Source: CAYTGM01 sp964437365 (GTDB lineage: Bacteria > Sumerlaeota > Sumerlaeia > SLMS01). Taken from it: DNA of 64,000 nucleotides. The notes beneath the pieces were generated by a model that saw nothing but the letters and a program-made list of their open reading frames with translations, was not told the DNA's origin and did no database searches. Shown here piece after piece: positions 55,420-64,000 of the stretch (positions within the stretch are counted from its first letter, which is position 1; each line of letters starts with the position of its first letter). The DNA lies in NCBI GenBank assembly GCA_964437365.1, contig CAYTGM010000026.1, positions 1-64,000 on the forward strand, in the 5' to 3' direction. The translations under genes and the position numbers were made by a program.

Positions 55420-55508
55420 ATGCAAAAGGCAACAAACATTTTAGTTGATCTTCTTGCATAGACAGGTTCTCAAATAATTGGGCAATTCAAACTAAGAGGT
55501 TCCTGCCC

Positions 55509-57197
55509 GTGGTTTCTCGCTTCTCCTTCTTACTCCTCTTCCTGTTTCTCCTCTCAATCCTTCCTGCACTTTCCCTGGCTCAGACTCAAACCACCATCGC
55601 TCAAACGTCTTCAACATCCACATTGGTTCTCCACTCTCATCAATGGGAGATGCCGGCCTTGCTCAAAGTCTACGAAGACGCATTTCATTTAACGGCGAGA
55701 ATAAAGCAGGAAGATGGATTCACCACGTCGGCACTCACCTCGGCGTCTGATTGTCTGACATCGGCATCACCTGAGCAACAATTTACAGGCTACCTCGCCC
55801 TTCACCTTGTTGATAAAACAGATCAAACTGTTTTAAGCGATACGAAAAAGCAACTCAAAGAGACCGCAGCAAAGATTGATCTCCTTGGGCATCAACACGG
55901 TCGTGACCTGAAGTGGGGGAGACAGCCGCTGCTCCGACTTGTGCAAGACTCAGATGAAGTCATCTCTGAGCAGCCTTTCTTTCGTGAGTTGCTAACGCAC
56001 TTCAGAGACGATGAGATTCCGGGTAATGCTTATGGTACGGCAGAAATTCTTAAAACAGCACTCAACTACCCTGAACTCAACGTTATCCAAATACTCGCGA
56101 ACGCACTGGTTGAAGAGACTCAAACAGAGTTACATCTCTCACAGTACTCACTAAGGCTATCTTCACTCTTTCTTTCGCATTATATTCAATACGGCAGCGA
56201 AGGATACGAACTCCTTTATCAGCCGGATGAAGAAACGAAAAGTCTTTTACTGAAGGTTTCAACGCTTGTTTTGAAAGGGCTTCCGGAGACTACCCTTAAC
56301 GGAAACCACTCAGTGTATAGTCAAACCGAGAGCCTTGCGCTTTCTTACCTCAGGTCCATAGATCTCTTTCCCGAAGCGGAAATTACTGAAATTCTCAGTT
56401 CGGATCTTGTCGATAAGGATATCAGGATAGAGTTGATTGCTGAATGGCTCGTCCAGAGTCCCAGCTCTCTTTTTGACATCAAGAACCATCACTACTTTGC
56501 GAAAACGGTCGCTCTGGATGAGAATATCTTCCACCGTGGGATAAGACGCGCCTGCGAAGAGGTTGAAGAACCAGCCTATTACGGATACTCAAGATTCTAT
56601 GATAGATGGACACACCGCCTGACTCCGGTCTTCTGCCAGTTCAAGCAGCAGGCGGTAAGTGCCGTAAGAAATGAGCTTCGAAATACAACGGAAGCGCATT
56701 CTCAGATTAACCTCGCCAAATTCCTGATCTATTCTAACGATCGCGAATCACTTGTCGAAATTGCAGAAGCTATCGTTTCCAACTTCGCTGACGATGATAT
56801 ACGATGGAATCGAAGTGAGTCCAATTGGCTTCTCTATTCTATGGATGATCTTGAGGAAACGGAACTCGAACCTGTCTATTCTGTGCTGGAAGCAGGGCTT
56901 AACGTTGGCGTTCGCATGGAGGACTGGCAGATGACTGTTTCCTGTTTACGACTCATCGAACACTTTGGTCGTCACTATCAGGTCTACGAGAACGAACCAC
57001 TGATGGACTTTGTGTTGGAAAACATGGCTGATGATGATGTACCTCAAAATGGAGCTGATGCTTATCATATTCTTCGTCGGGGTCTTCCTGATACTCTCCC
57101 ATGGATTGAGAAACTTGCTGCAGAGGGAGATGAGCAACAGCAGCTCGGAGCACAAAGGTTACTCGAGAATCGCTATTCATCCGGTTTCGGTTTCTAG
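55509..57197 (+). CDS. Large secreted helical protein of unknown function
   Basis: The protein has 562 residues from a GTG at 55509, with AAGAGG at ribosome-site distance. The signal peptide (FSFLLLFLFLLSILPALS then LA) leaves Gln as the likely first mature residue. The mature protein is almost entirely helical and acidic, with repeated Leu-rich helices about 40 residues apart (for example QFTGYLALHLVDKT and EAHSQINLAKFLIYSN), suggesting HEAT-like or other alpha-solenoid repeats, but I recognise no specific family. It begins about 90 bases after the Fis relic and is convergent with mreB. Confidence 0.7.
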   Translation: MVSRFSFLLLFLFLLSILPALSLAQTQTTIAQTSSTSTLVLHSHQWEMPALLKVYEDAFHLTARIKQEDGFTTSALTSASDCLTSASPEQQFTGYLALHLVDKTDQTVLSDTKKQLKETAAKIDLLGHQHGRDLKWGRQPLLRLVQDSDEVISEQPFFRELLTHFRDDEIPGNAYGTAEILKTALNYPELNVIQILANALVEETQTELHLSQYSLRLSSLFLSHYIQYGSEGYELLYQPDEETKSLLLKVSTLVLKGLPETTLNGNHSVYSQTESLALSYLRSIDLFPEAEITEILSSDLVDKDIRIELIAEWLVQSPSSLFDIKNHHYFAKTVALDENIFHRGIRRACEEVEEPAYYGYSRFYDRWTHRLTPVFCQFKQQAVSAVRNELRNTTEAHSQINLAKFLIYSNDRESLVEIAEAIVSNFADDDIRWNRSESNWLLYSMDDLEETELEPVYSVLEAGLNVGVRMEDWQMTVSCLRLIEHFGRHYQVYENEPLMDFVLENMADDDVPQNGADAYHILRRGLPDTLPWIEKLAAEGDEQQQLGAQRLLENRYSSGFGF

Positions 57198-57354
57198 TGC
57201 GATCTTCAGTGGTAATGGTATGATAGACGGTGTGCGAGAGGGGTGGAACTGTGTGCTTGGAAACGGAGCAACAGTGGTGGTATTTCGCGGCTTTCAGGCG
57301 CTCAGAGCTACTGCTCGCAGCCAGCATTTAATAAGCAGGACTTCTGAAGATCAC

Positions 57355-57390
57355 TCGAAGAAAAACGACCTCCCAGAAATTGGGAGGTCG
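57355..57390 (-). terminator. Rho-independent terminator of mreB (leftward)
   Basis: Read on the minus strand, CGACCTCCCA pairs with TGGGAGGTCG (57366-57390 on the plus strand) and is followed by TTTTTCTTC. It lies 38 bases beyond the mreB stop codon. Confidence 0.9.
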
Positions 57391-57427
57391 TCATGAATCT
57401 TGAGGCCCAGGAGGAAAGTATTAAAGC

Positions 57428-58471
57428 CTACCTCACCAGGACTTCCAGCTTATGCATCATGTCGAGTGACTCAAGAATACGACCAGCACCTTCGACGATG
57501 GCTGTCTCCGGATTTTTGCAGAGATAGACGGGAAGGCCTGTTTCCCGTCCGATCAAAGTGTCGAGACCTCTCAGCTGGCTGGAACCACCTGCGAGGCAAA
57601 TTCCTCGGTCTATAATGTCTCCTGAGAGTTCAGAAGGTGTTTTTTCCAGAGTACCTTTGACAGCATCGATGATTGTCATGATGGGATCCATCAATGCATC
57701 CCGAATTTCTTCGCTGTGTACTTCGATGGTGCGGGGGAGACCTCCCATGAGATCGTTACCCTTCACACTCATGATCAGCTCTTCATCGAGTCGATCCGCA
57801 GAACCGATATAGACTTTAATATCTTCCGCTGTTCTTGGGCCGATCAGCAGGTTATACTTTCTTTTAATGTGCTGAATGATAGCCTCATCCATTGAATCAC
57901 CGGCACAGCGGACAGAGGTTGCATGCACGATTCCGCCAAGAGAAATCACGGCAACTTCTGTGGTACCACCACCGATGTCGATAATCATCGATCCGATTGG
58001 TTCTTCAACAGGAAGCCCAGCGCCCATAGCAGCCGCCATCGGCTCTTCGATAAGGTGGACAACACGTGCTCCAGCATGCAGCGCGCTTTCCCGAACAGCG
58101 CGTTTTTCAACTTCCGTTATGCCTGAAGGAACCGACACAACAACACGCGGACGCGTCAGATATTTCGTGCCTCGTCCCTGCTGGACGCGACGGATGAAAT
58201 AGTTGAGCATTTCTTGAGTCACATCGAAGTCAGCAATTACCCCGTCTTTCATTGGGCGAATCGCGGTGATGTTTGAAGGGGTACGGCCAAGCATCTTCTT
58301 CGCTTCCATACCTACGGCAACCACTTTGCCCGAAGCTTTCTCGACGGCAACGACCGAGGGTTCACGAAGAACGATGCCCTCTCCTTTGACATATACAAGA
58401 GAGTTGGCGGTTCCTAAATCAATTCCAATGTCGATGGTAAAATAATCAAAGAGCTGTTGTAGTGCGAGCAT
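57428..58471 (-). CDS. mreB: Rod shape-determining protein MreB
   Basis: This bacterial actin homologue directs lateral cell-wall synthesis. The ATG at 58471 gives 347 residues beginning MLALQQLFDYFTIDIGIDLG. Landmarks are GIDLGTANSLVYVKGEGIVL (phosphate 1), RPMKDGVIADFDVTQEML, PSGITEVEKRAV, MIIDIGGGTTEVAVISLGG and the adenosine motif GICLAGGSSQLRGLD. No mreC, mreD or rodA is adjacent, which is unusual since these usually follow mreB. A terminator lies directly downstream. Confidence 0.96.
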   Translation of the reverse strand: MLALQQLFDYFTIDIGIDLGTANSLVYVKGEGIVLREPSVVAVEKASGKVVAVGMEAKKMLGRTPSNITAIRPMKDGVIADFDVTQEMLNYFIRRVQQGRGTKYLTRPRVVVSVPSGITEVEKRAVRESALHAGARVVHLIEEPMAAAMGAGLPVEEPIGSMIIDIGGGTTEVAVISLGGIVHATSVRCAGDSMDEAIIQHIKRKYNLLIGPRTAEDIKVYIGSADRLDEELIMSVKGNDLMGGLPRTIEVHSEEIRDALMDPIMTIIDAVKGTLEKTPSELSGDIIDRGICLAGGSSQLRGLDTLIGRETGLPVYLCKNPETAIVEGAGRILESLDMMHKLEVLVR

Positions 58472-58732
58472 GAAGAGATACTTCCGGAGCGGGAATGAGC
58501 AGCAATTATCAGCGGGAGCCGGAACAGGTTGGGCCTTTCGGCACATTGTTTATAGACCCGTATCCCCACTCACATCCAACGAGCTGAAGACCGTCAAGAA
58601 CAAATCTTCACAACTTTTGAAGATTTAGATATATAACCGAAAAAAGATCTAAAGAATATGAATAGATTTCGGGTTGAGCATGCCCATTCTCTCAGATAAA
58701 CGTTCTTTAGCGTAACGGATAAAAAATAGATT

Positions 58733-59617
58733 ATGGAAATACTCGCGATCATCATGTTCGTCATAAGCCTCCTGGGTTTTGTGATGATCATCTTCCCACA
58801 GACTTTTATTCGAGAGCAGAGAGTTGTTTTCCTCAACCCTCTCCTGCTTTTGATCTTTCTCCTCCGAGGATTCATTCATCTCTTTCCCGACAACTACGCG
58901 CGCTTCATGTATCGTGTGGTCGGTTTGGTCATCGTCGGGGTATGTTGGTTCTTCGGAATCAGCTTCCTCAACAGTCCGCTCCGAGGTAAGGTTTCCTTCT
59001 ACGACTCTCAATCAGTAGAAGTTGCGTCTGTTCCAGAAGAAATAAGTGATGAAGAGTATGAGGTCATTGTGGAGAATGAAGGACCTGCCTATACAAATGC
59101 TGTGATCAAGAAGGTTCGCGAAAAGCGGCCTGAGTGGGTCCTCTATTCGCCTCAGCCCATGATTCTTCATGTTGTAGATCCGAAAACGTGGATGATCGCA
59201 CCCTTCGAGTTCAAGTGGGCGCTGTATAATGGAACCCCAATGTCAGTTCGCGCAGAGACAATCCTTGAGAATGCCGGGTCCCTTCACAGGTCTAACATGA
59301 GAAAGATGCAAAAGAATGGGAACCTTGCAGAAGAGGTTGCGGCAAACCAGAGGAAATTTGGTCATCTCTCAGGCGGGGGAGTCTTTGTCGAAAATCTGGA
59401 AGGGCAGGAGCTTATGCCCCCTCTAGAAGAAGCAGACGACTTTATCCAGATGGCAAGGGATGCCTGGACATCAGGAGACACGGCAACCGCCGTAGAAAAA
59501 GCTCAGTCAGCATGGAGGATCAGAGCTTATCACCTCAGTGCAGATCATCCAGAAACAAAAGAGGTTGAAGAGATGTTGAGGGCAGCCCAGCAAGCACTCT
59601 CGCAAGTGACTCAGTAA
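58733..59617 (+). CDS. Membrane-anchored protein of unknown function
   Basis: This 294-residue protein has three hydrophobic segments in the first 80 residues (EILAIIMFVISLLGFVMIIF, FLNPLLLLIFLLRGFIHLF and YRVVGLVIVGVCWFFGISFL). The rest appears soluble, with an acidic linker (SVPEEISDEEYEVIVENE) and a C-terminal helical part with a TPR-like SGDTATAVEKAQSAWRIRAY. No family is recognised. It is divergent from mreB with about 260 bases between. The ribosome site is weak. Confidence 0.65.
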   Translation: MEILAIIMFVISLLGFVMIIFPQTFIREQRVVFLNPLLLLIFLLRGFIHLFPDNYARFMYRVVGLVIVGVCWFFGISFLNSPLRGKVSFYDSQSVEVASVPEEISDEEYEVIVENEGPAYTNAVIKKVREKRPEWVLYSPQPMILHVVDPKTWMIAPFEFKWALYNGTPMSVRAETILENAGSLHRSNMRKMQKNGNLAEEVAANQRKFGHLSGGGVFVENLEGQELMPPLEEADDFIQMARDAWTSGDTATAVEKAQSAWRIRAYHLSADHPETKEVEEMLRAAQQALSQVTQ

Positions 59618-60556
59618 AGACCTGCCTGCCCTTTGACATTTCCTCAAAGACTGATGTTGTTGGATTTACCTCCGGGAATTAAAATCATTTTCTGAACATC
59701 GGGTATTCATACTTTCGTCGAGCTGAAACGGATGTTTTTGTCCATAAGGCATTTCATTTTTCTAGTTATAACAGTTGGCTTTTTGGATGCAATTGGGTGC
59801 GACCCGATGTTGCCTGAGACTGTGCACTATCTTCGGTGATCTTCAGAAGTCCTGATCATGATATGCTGGCTGCGAACAGGAGCTCTGAGCGCCTGAAAGC
59901 CTCGAAGTGCTTTGCTCGTGGTATAGAGATACACCTTCGGTGCTTTGGGTTGCTCAGACCAGTCGACCGCCATGACCAATTGTTAAGGGTCATTTGAGAT
60001 TCGATGAGGAGTCCCGATCCCCAAACTCAATGCTTGATTTCTTAAGCATGAGATCCAATGCGTCAGTAAGAGGGAGGATCCTACAAAGCCTCCAGACCCC
60101 TCCCGGGACGATGCCGGAGCGATGGCGGAGCGATCCAGGTCCGATGGCGATCGGACCGACAACGCTCCAGGATCGCCGCGGCATCCAAGAGAGGGAAGTC
60201 CGAAGGATACTGTAGCTAATTGTCTGTAAATTGAAGTGAGCGATCGGTCGATACCTCATGGCGAGGTCGAATCCTTTTCCCTGGAACCATCCTTGTGCAA
60301 CGGGGGGGCTTTTCTTTCATGGATGATCGGGACCTGATGTCATGAGTGGTGTTATGTGCCATTTCAAGAGCAGGCGGAACCTTTCGCGCGGTTCAGATGT
60401 CCAATCCAATTAAGATCCATGAACCCCTGAAACGTGGAAAAGGGGGCAATTCCCCCCTTGACGCTTCCACCCCTGAGGAGGACTCTCAGATGATCGAAAT
60501 TGCTACAAAGCGCAGGGCAGCCCTATGCTCTAAAGCTTGTTGTTGGAGGAGTTGAA
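59618..60556. other. Long intergenic stretch with GC-rich hairpins
   Basis: About 940 bases hold no convincing gene. Short frames near 59990-60215 and 60346-60555 have no ribosome site and no protein character. An imperfect GC-rich dyad spans about 60109-60186 (GATGCCGG... against ...CCGCGGCATC). A tighter hairpin lies at 60434-60470, with GTGGAA-x-AGGGGG against CCCCCT...TTCCAC and no T-run. These could be leader structures of the downstream pseudopilin gene, or untranslated RNA. Confidence 0.45.
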
Positions 60557-61333
60557 GTGGAGAAACTGAGTCAGATGAAATGGAAGATCTGCGGACTCAA
60601 TCAACGATACTTGAACCGTCGTAGAAGAAACACATCTTTGCTGAAACACCAGACCGCTTTTTCACTAATCGAACTTCTGATCGTTGTGTCCATTATTTCG
60701 ATTCTGGCGGCGATTGCGGTGCCTAACTTTCTGGAGGCTCAGACAAGAGCAAAAGTATCTCGGGTCAAGGCTGACATGCGTTCTCTCGCAACGGCGGTCG
60801 AATCCTATCGCGTGGACAATAATCGCTACCCCCATCGAAATAAATGGCCCGCGGGTGGGTCGTTCCAGGGGATGGGCGATGTGACCCGGCGAATCACCGA
60901 AGGCGGTACAGGGCAACGCGGAGATTTGACTTTTCTAACAACACCGATTTCTTATATTTCAACGATTCCGGTCGACGTGTTCGAAAATCGTGTTGCCGCC
61001 CCCAATAATGTAATTGATTACTATGACGCAAAGCTTGTTCAGCATCTCCGCAGAGGACTGGACCCTGGAATTCAATTCGATTATCAGGGTGCCGTTGATT
61101 CAAACTCCAGCGGGTTCTATGATGTTGGATGGATGTTGCTTTCTGTTGGCCCTGATGGACATCTGGGCAACAGCTCAAGTGTAGGTAATTATCCTACGCG
61201 GGTCGCGTACACGACTTGGATCTGGGAGTATGATCCAACGAACGGTACCGTCAGCGAAGGGAATGTTACAAGATTTTCAAGCCCGAGCATCGATGCAAGT
61301 GATGCTTTCGGATTTGTAGCATTTGGACCCTGA
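60557..61333 (+). CDS. Type II secretion/type IV pilus-like pseudopilin
   Basis: The protein has 258 residues from a GTG at 60557 with GGAGGAG ahead. After a basic leader of about 35 residues, the class III signal reads FSLIELLIVVSIISILAAIA, preceded by KHQTA in place of the usual Gly before Phe. Then follow VPNFLEAQTRAKVSRVKADM and SLATAVESYRVDNNRYP. Prepilin peptidase should cleave before Phe of FSLIELL. The C-terminal 180 residues form a globular part, far larger than in a simple pilin, with WMLLSVGPDGHLGN. This pattern is common in Sumerlaeota, Planctomycetota and similar groups. It is probably membrane-anchored and extracytoplasmic. Confidence 0.86.
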   Translation: MEKLSQMKWKICGLNQRYLNRRRRNTSLLKHQTAFSLIELLIVVSIISILAAIAVPNFLEAQTRAKVSRVKADMRSLATAVESYRVDNNRYPHRNKWPAGGSFQGMGDVTRRITEGGTGQRGDLTFLTTPISYISTIPVDVFENRVAAPNNVIDYYDAKLVQHLRRGLDPGIQFDYQGAVDSNSSGFYDVGWMLLSVGPDGHLGNSSSVGNYPTRVAYTTWIWEYDPTNGTVSEGNVTRFSSPSIDASDAFGFVAFGP

Positions 61334-61385
61334 GGTCCTTAAGTAAGATTGTTTAGATAATTTATCGGGAAAGGGATCTTCCACG

Positions 61386-62267
61386 ATGATCAAAAGCAGT
61401 ACAACAAGCCTCTGCCAGAAACTTTTCTGCTGCACGATGCTTTTTATGATTCTGGCCGCCATGCCTGGTGTATCCCGGGCGAGTGTCGTGCCTCTGTCGC
61501 TTGAGCAGCTTGTGGCGATATCAGATGAAATCGTTGTCGTGCGTATTCAGGATACATCATCCACCATGCAGAACCAACAGATACGGACCACCGCAAAGTT
61601 GGGTGTACTTGATCGCTTGAAAGGCTCTTCTAAGGAAACGGTAATGGAGATGACCTATCCTGGTGGCAAGGTCGGAAAACTTGTCATGGATGTGGCCGCC
61701 GTTCCTGTTCTCAGAAAAGACGAAGAAGCAATTCTCTTTCTCAGTCGCCCGATCGATCGACTTCCGAAGGACCGCCGTGAGAAGTACGACCTTTCGGACC
61801 CGCTTGTTCAAAGCTATTCGATCGTCGGTGGCTTTCAGGGTAAGTTTACCATCGATAATCTTAGTGATCAAGGTGCTCGCACCAGGAAAGGCATGGAGCC
61901 AGTTCCTGCCAAAGCAGAGGTGAGTCGTTTTCGCGGACCGCAGAGGGATGGCACGAGAGCAAAGACAGCCAATTACGATAGTTTTGTCAGCGCGATTGAA
62001 CAGCTCGTCGCTGAAGAGAACCAGAAGAAGGCTCGGAGTGGTGCCCAGGATGAAATCGCTGGGGTTTATGGTCGATTTGCAGTGCCAACTCGGTCGGCAA
62101 ATCCTGTGGTACGGTCTTTCGATCCACTGCCTACAATGGCCTATATGACGGACAAGGAACTCTCGAAAGTTAAAGCGAAATTGAGAGATGATATCCTGAA
62201 GGCTGAAAAAGAACGTGAAACACGAAAGAAAGAAGCCGACGAGCTGAAGAGCAGAAAAGTTAACTGA
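61386..62267 (+). CDS. Secreted protein of unknown function
   Basis: This 293-residue protein has a signal peptide (MIKSSTTSLCQKLFCCTMLF then MILAAMPGVSRA). The mature N-terminus has SLEQLVAISDEIVVVRIQD, a pattern seen in exported proteins encoded beside matrixin-like metalloprotease homologues, though the family has no assigned role that I know. A beta-rich first half is followed by a coiled, highly charged C-terminal tail (LRDDILKAEKERETRKKEAD). It lies 52 bases after the pseudopilin and 87 before the next exported protein, so the three may be co-transcribed. Confidence 0.72.
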   Translation: MIKSSTTSLCQKLFCCTMLFMILAAMPGVSRASVVPLSLEQLVAISDEIVVVRIQDTSSTMQNQQIRTTAKLGVLDRLKGSSKETVMEMTYPGGKVGKLVMDVAAVPVLRKDEEAILFLSRPIDRLPKDRREKYDLSDPLVQSYSIVGGFQGKFTIDNLSDQGARTRKGMEPVPAKAEVSRFRGPQRDGTRAKTANYDSFVSAIEQLVAEENQKKARSGAQDEIAGVYGRFAVPTRSANPVVRSFDPLPTMAYMTDKELSKVKAKLRDDILKAEKERETRKKEADELKSRKVN

Positions 62268-62354
62268 AACAGAGAAATCCAAAGGGCATATTAAGATAGA
62301 ATGATTAAGGTTTCCAGAATGAACGCTGATTGCCAGATTCGCCAGGAAGATCAT

Positions 62355-64000
62355 ATGAGAAGACATCCAGTAAGTAAATTCTCGATGCGGGCAGCCACTT
62401 TAATGGTCTGCCTCTTTTCGATATTGGGCCAGGCCGCTCTGGGTGGGCCAGGACTGCTGGTGGGAACGATTGAGGGGCGTGACCCTTCAACTCCATCCGA
62501 TGATATTATCGATCGAAAATGGATGCGATGGAATGAAGATCAAAATATTTCATTCTATCTCTATCGTCCGGTACAGGGATCGGGAGGTGGCTTTGAATCT
62601 TCTGTGATTAACCCGGCATTCAATACGGGCGATGATCCGATCCTTGACCTCGATGTTCTAAGCGCTCTTCAAGCAGCGGCAGGAGAATGGGACGATGTTG
62701 GGACTGAGCTCGAATATTCTACTCCTCAATTTTCAGATACTTTTTCCTTCCCAACCATTGATGTGCTTCGAAATGGTCCACAGGCAACCGGGATGGATGG
62801 ATTTAACCTGGTAACCTTTCGCGATCCTCCTCCGGGAGCTGTCGGTGGTTCGATACCTGTTGCTGATGGTGTCCAGTTCACACCGATCTATTATTACTTC
62901 GATGAAGACTATGAGCTGAACTCTACGAATCCTGATTCCTTCGTTGTTCCTGCAACTGATAATGGCATCGACGGTGCCGTCCCCGAGTTGCTTGTCTTTA
63001 CTGACACGGACACTCCTGAAACACTTCGTCTTCTGATTTCAACGAACTCGGGCTATGGATTGGGAGATACGATTCCCGCCGGTGTGCTTGTGGAGGTTGA
63101 CCTCGCCTTCAACCGCGAAATTCAGTACTTCGATTATCCTGATGATAAAGATGACCTTGAACTTGATGGCTTAAGTGAGTCTGCGGTCCTTGGTACTCTC
63201 GATATACAGGCACTTCTTACAAAGGGCGTCGGTCGATCTTCTCCTCTCGCTGAATCTCATCTGTACAATTCAACGCTTTCCCCTTTCTACATTGTTGAAG
63301 GAGATGTGAATGATGAGTTTCTTTCAAATCCTTATGAGGTGCGAGAACTTAAGAAGGACGATGAGGCCAGTCTGATTTCTGTCTATGACGGACACAGAGA
63401 TGGTACGATATCTGGACTGCTGCTTCAAGGCTCAACGGTTCCTTTTGAAAACACGATTCCTGCGGCGATCGGAGTAACCGGTACTCTGACAGGAAAGCTT
63501 CCTGATCATCCGGTGTTCGCCGGAAGGCCGAAGAATCTTCATGATCCATTGACACTGGATACAATAATTGAAGGCGGCAGATTTGGTATAACGGAACAGT
63601 TTGTCGGACCAGTCGAGCTGGAAACACACATTCTGGCAGGCCCTGAGCAGAGGCTTCCTTTGCTGGCCAGCCCGGACAATGTTGATGATGGTGCTTTCGT
63701 GTTTCTCAATGCTGATGAGTCACAGTTCAGTTCTGAATATAGACTGACCAACCTCGATCCTGCCGGGGATTGGTATCTCTTCATCACAGGCCGCGATGAA
63801 AATGTCGCTTATTTCAGCCAGCAAAGTTTAACCTTCTTCCGTGTTTCTCAGGACTATCCTAACGAGTTCTTCGGTGGTGTTGAGGGTAACGCACCGGTTC
63901 CTGGCGTCACGCCGAATCCGGATCTCGTTCCCGACGATACCATCTTCGCCAGTGACTATCTCGAGATGAATCCTGAATTTGTCCCCGTTGTGTTTATTGA
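62355..64000 (+). CDS. Large secreted protein, matrixin-region-like, cut by window edge
   Basis: From the ATG at 62355, after CCAGGAAGATC, the frame is open to the right edge, 548 codons. A signal peptide covers about the first 30 residues (AATLMVCLFSILGQAALG). Near residue 55 come KWMRWNEDQNISFYLYR and later VLSALQAAAGEWDDVGTELE, a pattern found at the start of matrixin-like exported proteins. The part visible here has no HExxH zinc motif, so peptidase activity is not supported. The rest is Asp/Gly/Pro-rich beta sequence with repeated short blocks of ELETHILAG type. The C-terminus is outside the window, so whether it carries the C-terminal DW motif cannot be seen. Confidence 0.75.
   Translation, partial: MRRHPVSKFSMRAATLMVCLFSILGQAALGGPGLLVGTIEGRDPSTPSDDIIDRKWMRWNEDQNISFYLYRPVQGSGGGFESSVINPAFNTGDDPILDLDVLSALQAAAGEWDDVGTELEYSTPQFSDTFSFPTIDVLRNGPQATGMDGFNLVTFRDPPPGAVGGSIPVADGVQFTPIYYYFDEDYELNSTNPDSFVVPATDNGIDGAVPELLVFTDTDTPETLRLLISTNSGYGLGDTIPAGVLVEVDLAFNREIQYFDYPDDKDDLELDGLSESAVLGTLDIQALLTKGVGRSSPLAESHLYNSTLSPFYIVEGDVNDEFLSNPYEVRELKKDDEASLISVYDGHRDGTISGLLLQGSTVPFENTIPAAIGVTGTLTGKLPDHPVFAGRPKNLHDPLTLDTIIEGGRFGITEQFVGPVELETHILAGPEQRLPLLASPDNVDDGAFVFLNADESQFSSEYRLTNLDPAGDWYLFITGRDENVAYFSQQSLTFFRVSQDYPNEFFGGVEGNAPVPGVTPNPDLVPDDTIFASDYLEMNPEFVPVVFI

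Noticed and set aside
55188..55439. Leftward frames with Cys/Arg-rich content, similar to those at 53535-53828
   Set aside because: Their resemblance to each other is explained by the duplicated Fis helix-turn-helix codons on the plus strand.
59994..60215. 73-codon rightward frame in the long intergenic stretch
   Set aside because: It runs through the GC-rich dyad, has no ribosome site, and has a composition expected of a chance frame.
60258..60285. Possible tRNA T-arm (GAGGTCGAATCC)
   Set aside because: No acceptor stem, D-arm or anticodon arm can be folded around it.

Overview
The window is 64 kb of bacterial chromosome with moderate base composition. The organism is Gram-negative: lpxA and kdsA imply lipid A and Kdo. 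It also has rod-type MreB, a respiratory complex I, many Sec-exported proteins and a pseudopilin with the class I signature plus a long, non-pilin C-terminal part. Choice-of-anchor-Q/beta-helix proteins, large GT-C membrane proteins with TPR tails and DUF1111 di-heme proteins together point to an uncultured lineage of the Sumerlaeota/Hydrogenedentota/PVC-FCB kind. I cannot name the phylum from the sequence alone. TAA, TAG and TGA all end normal genes, so the standard bacterial code applies.

Layout. 1-3.1 kb: argG (cut by the left edge), a small membrane protein, a LURP-one-like gene broken by an in-frame TAG, rpmB and the SRP RNA. 3.2-5.3 kb: a secreted protein in which a complete trypsin domain sits inside a beta-helix. 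5.5-11.9 kb: mfd, a CoA-binding protein, hisS, aroB. 12-15.8 kb: a Tat-exported PhoX-like protein, a TIGR01777-type epimerase with an apparent ATA start, and an M14 carboxypeptidase. 16-20.8 kb: nuoABCDEF, preceded by a perfect CRP/FNR-type palindrome and closed by a terminator. 20.9-25 kb: an accessory patch with two paralogous secreted proteins, a membrane gene broken by TGA, a degenerate second copy of the nuoF 3' end and two small genes of unknown role.

25.3-35.5 kb: a GT-C/DUF2142-like membrane protein, rpsO, pnp, a di-heme DUF1111 protein, then leftward upp-lpxA-GT2-GT4. 35.6-43.1 kb: a rightward run of DUF58, TgpA-like transglutaminase, kdsA, truA, a glutaminyl cyclase and a MATE exporter. 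43.2-44.7 kb: a protein with two receiver domains that both lack the phospho-acceptor Asp. 45-52 kb: a secreted protein, then GT-C+TPR, PpiC and GT39-like+TPR genes packed together. 52-57 kb: a sigma-54 activator, a secreted beta-propeller-like protein, a degenerate copy of the activator's 3' end, and a large secreted helical protein. 57.4-64 kb: mreB, a membrane protein, a long non-coding stretch, a pseudopilin and two more secreted proteins, the last cut by the right edge.

Themes. (1) Export dominates. Four signal peptides place Gln at the predicted mature N-terminus and two place Glu, and a secreted glutaminyl cyclase is encoded nearby; this resembles the Bacteroidetes Q-rule. (2) Three otherwise unrelated exported proteins end in the same short C-terminal motif (V-x-[DN]-W-x-[VI]-[FL]), a candidate sorting tag. 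(3) Twice, a degenerate duplicate of a gene's 3' end lies downstream of the intact gene with secreted-protein genes between, as if DNA had been inserted at gene ends.
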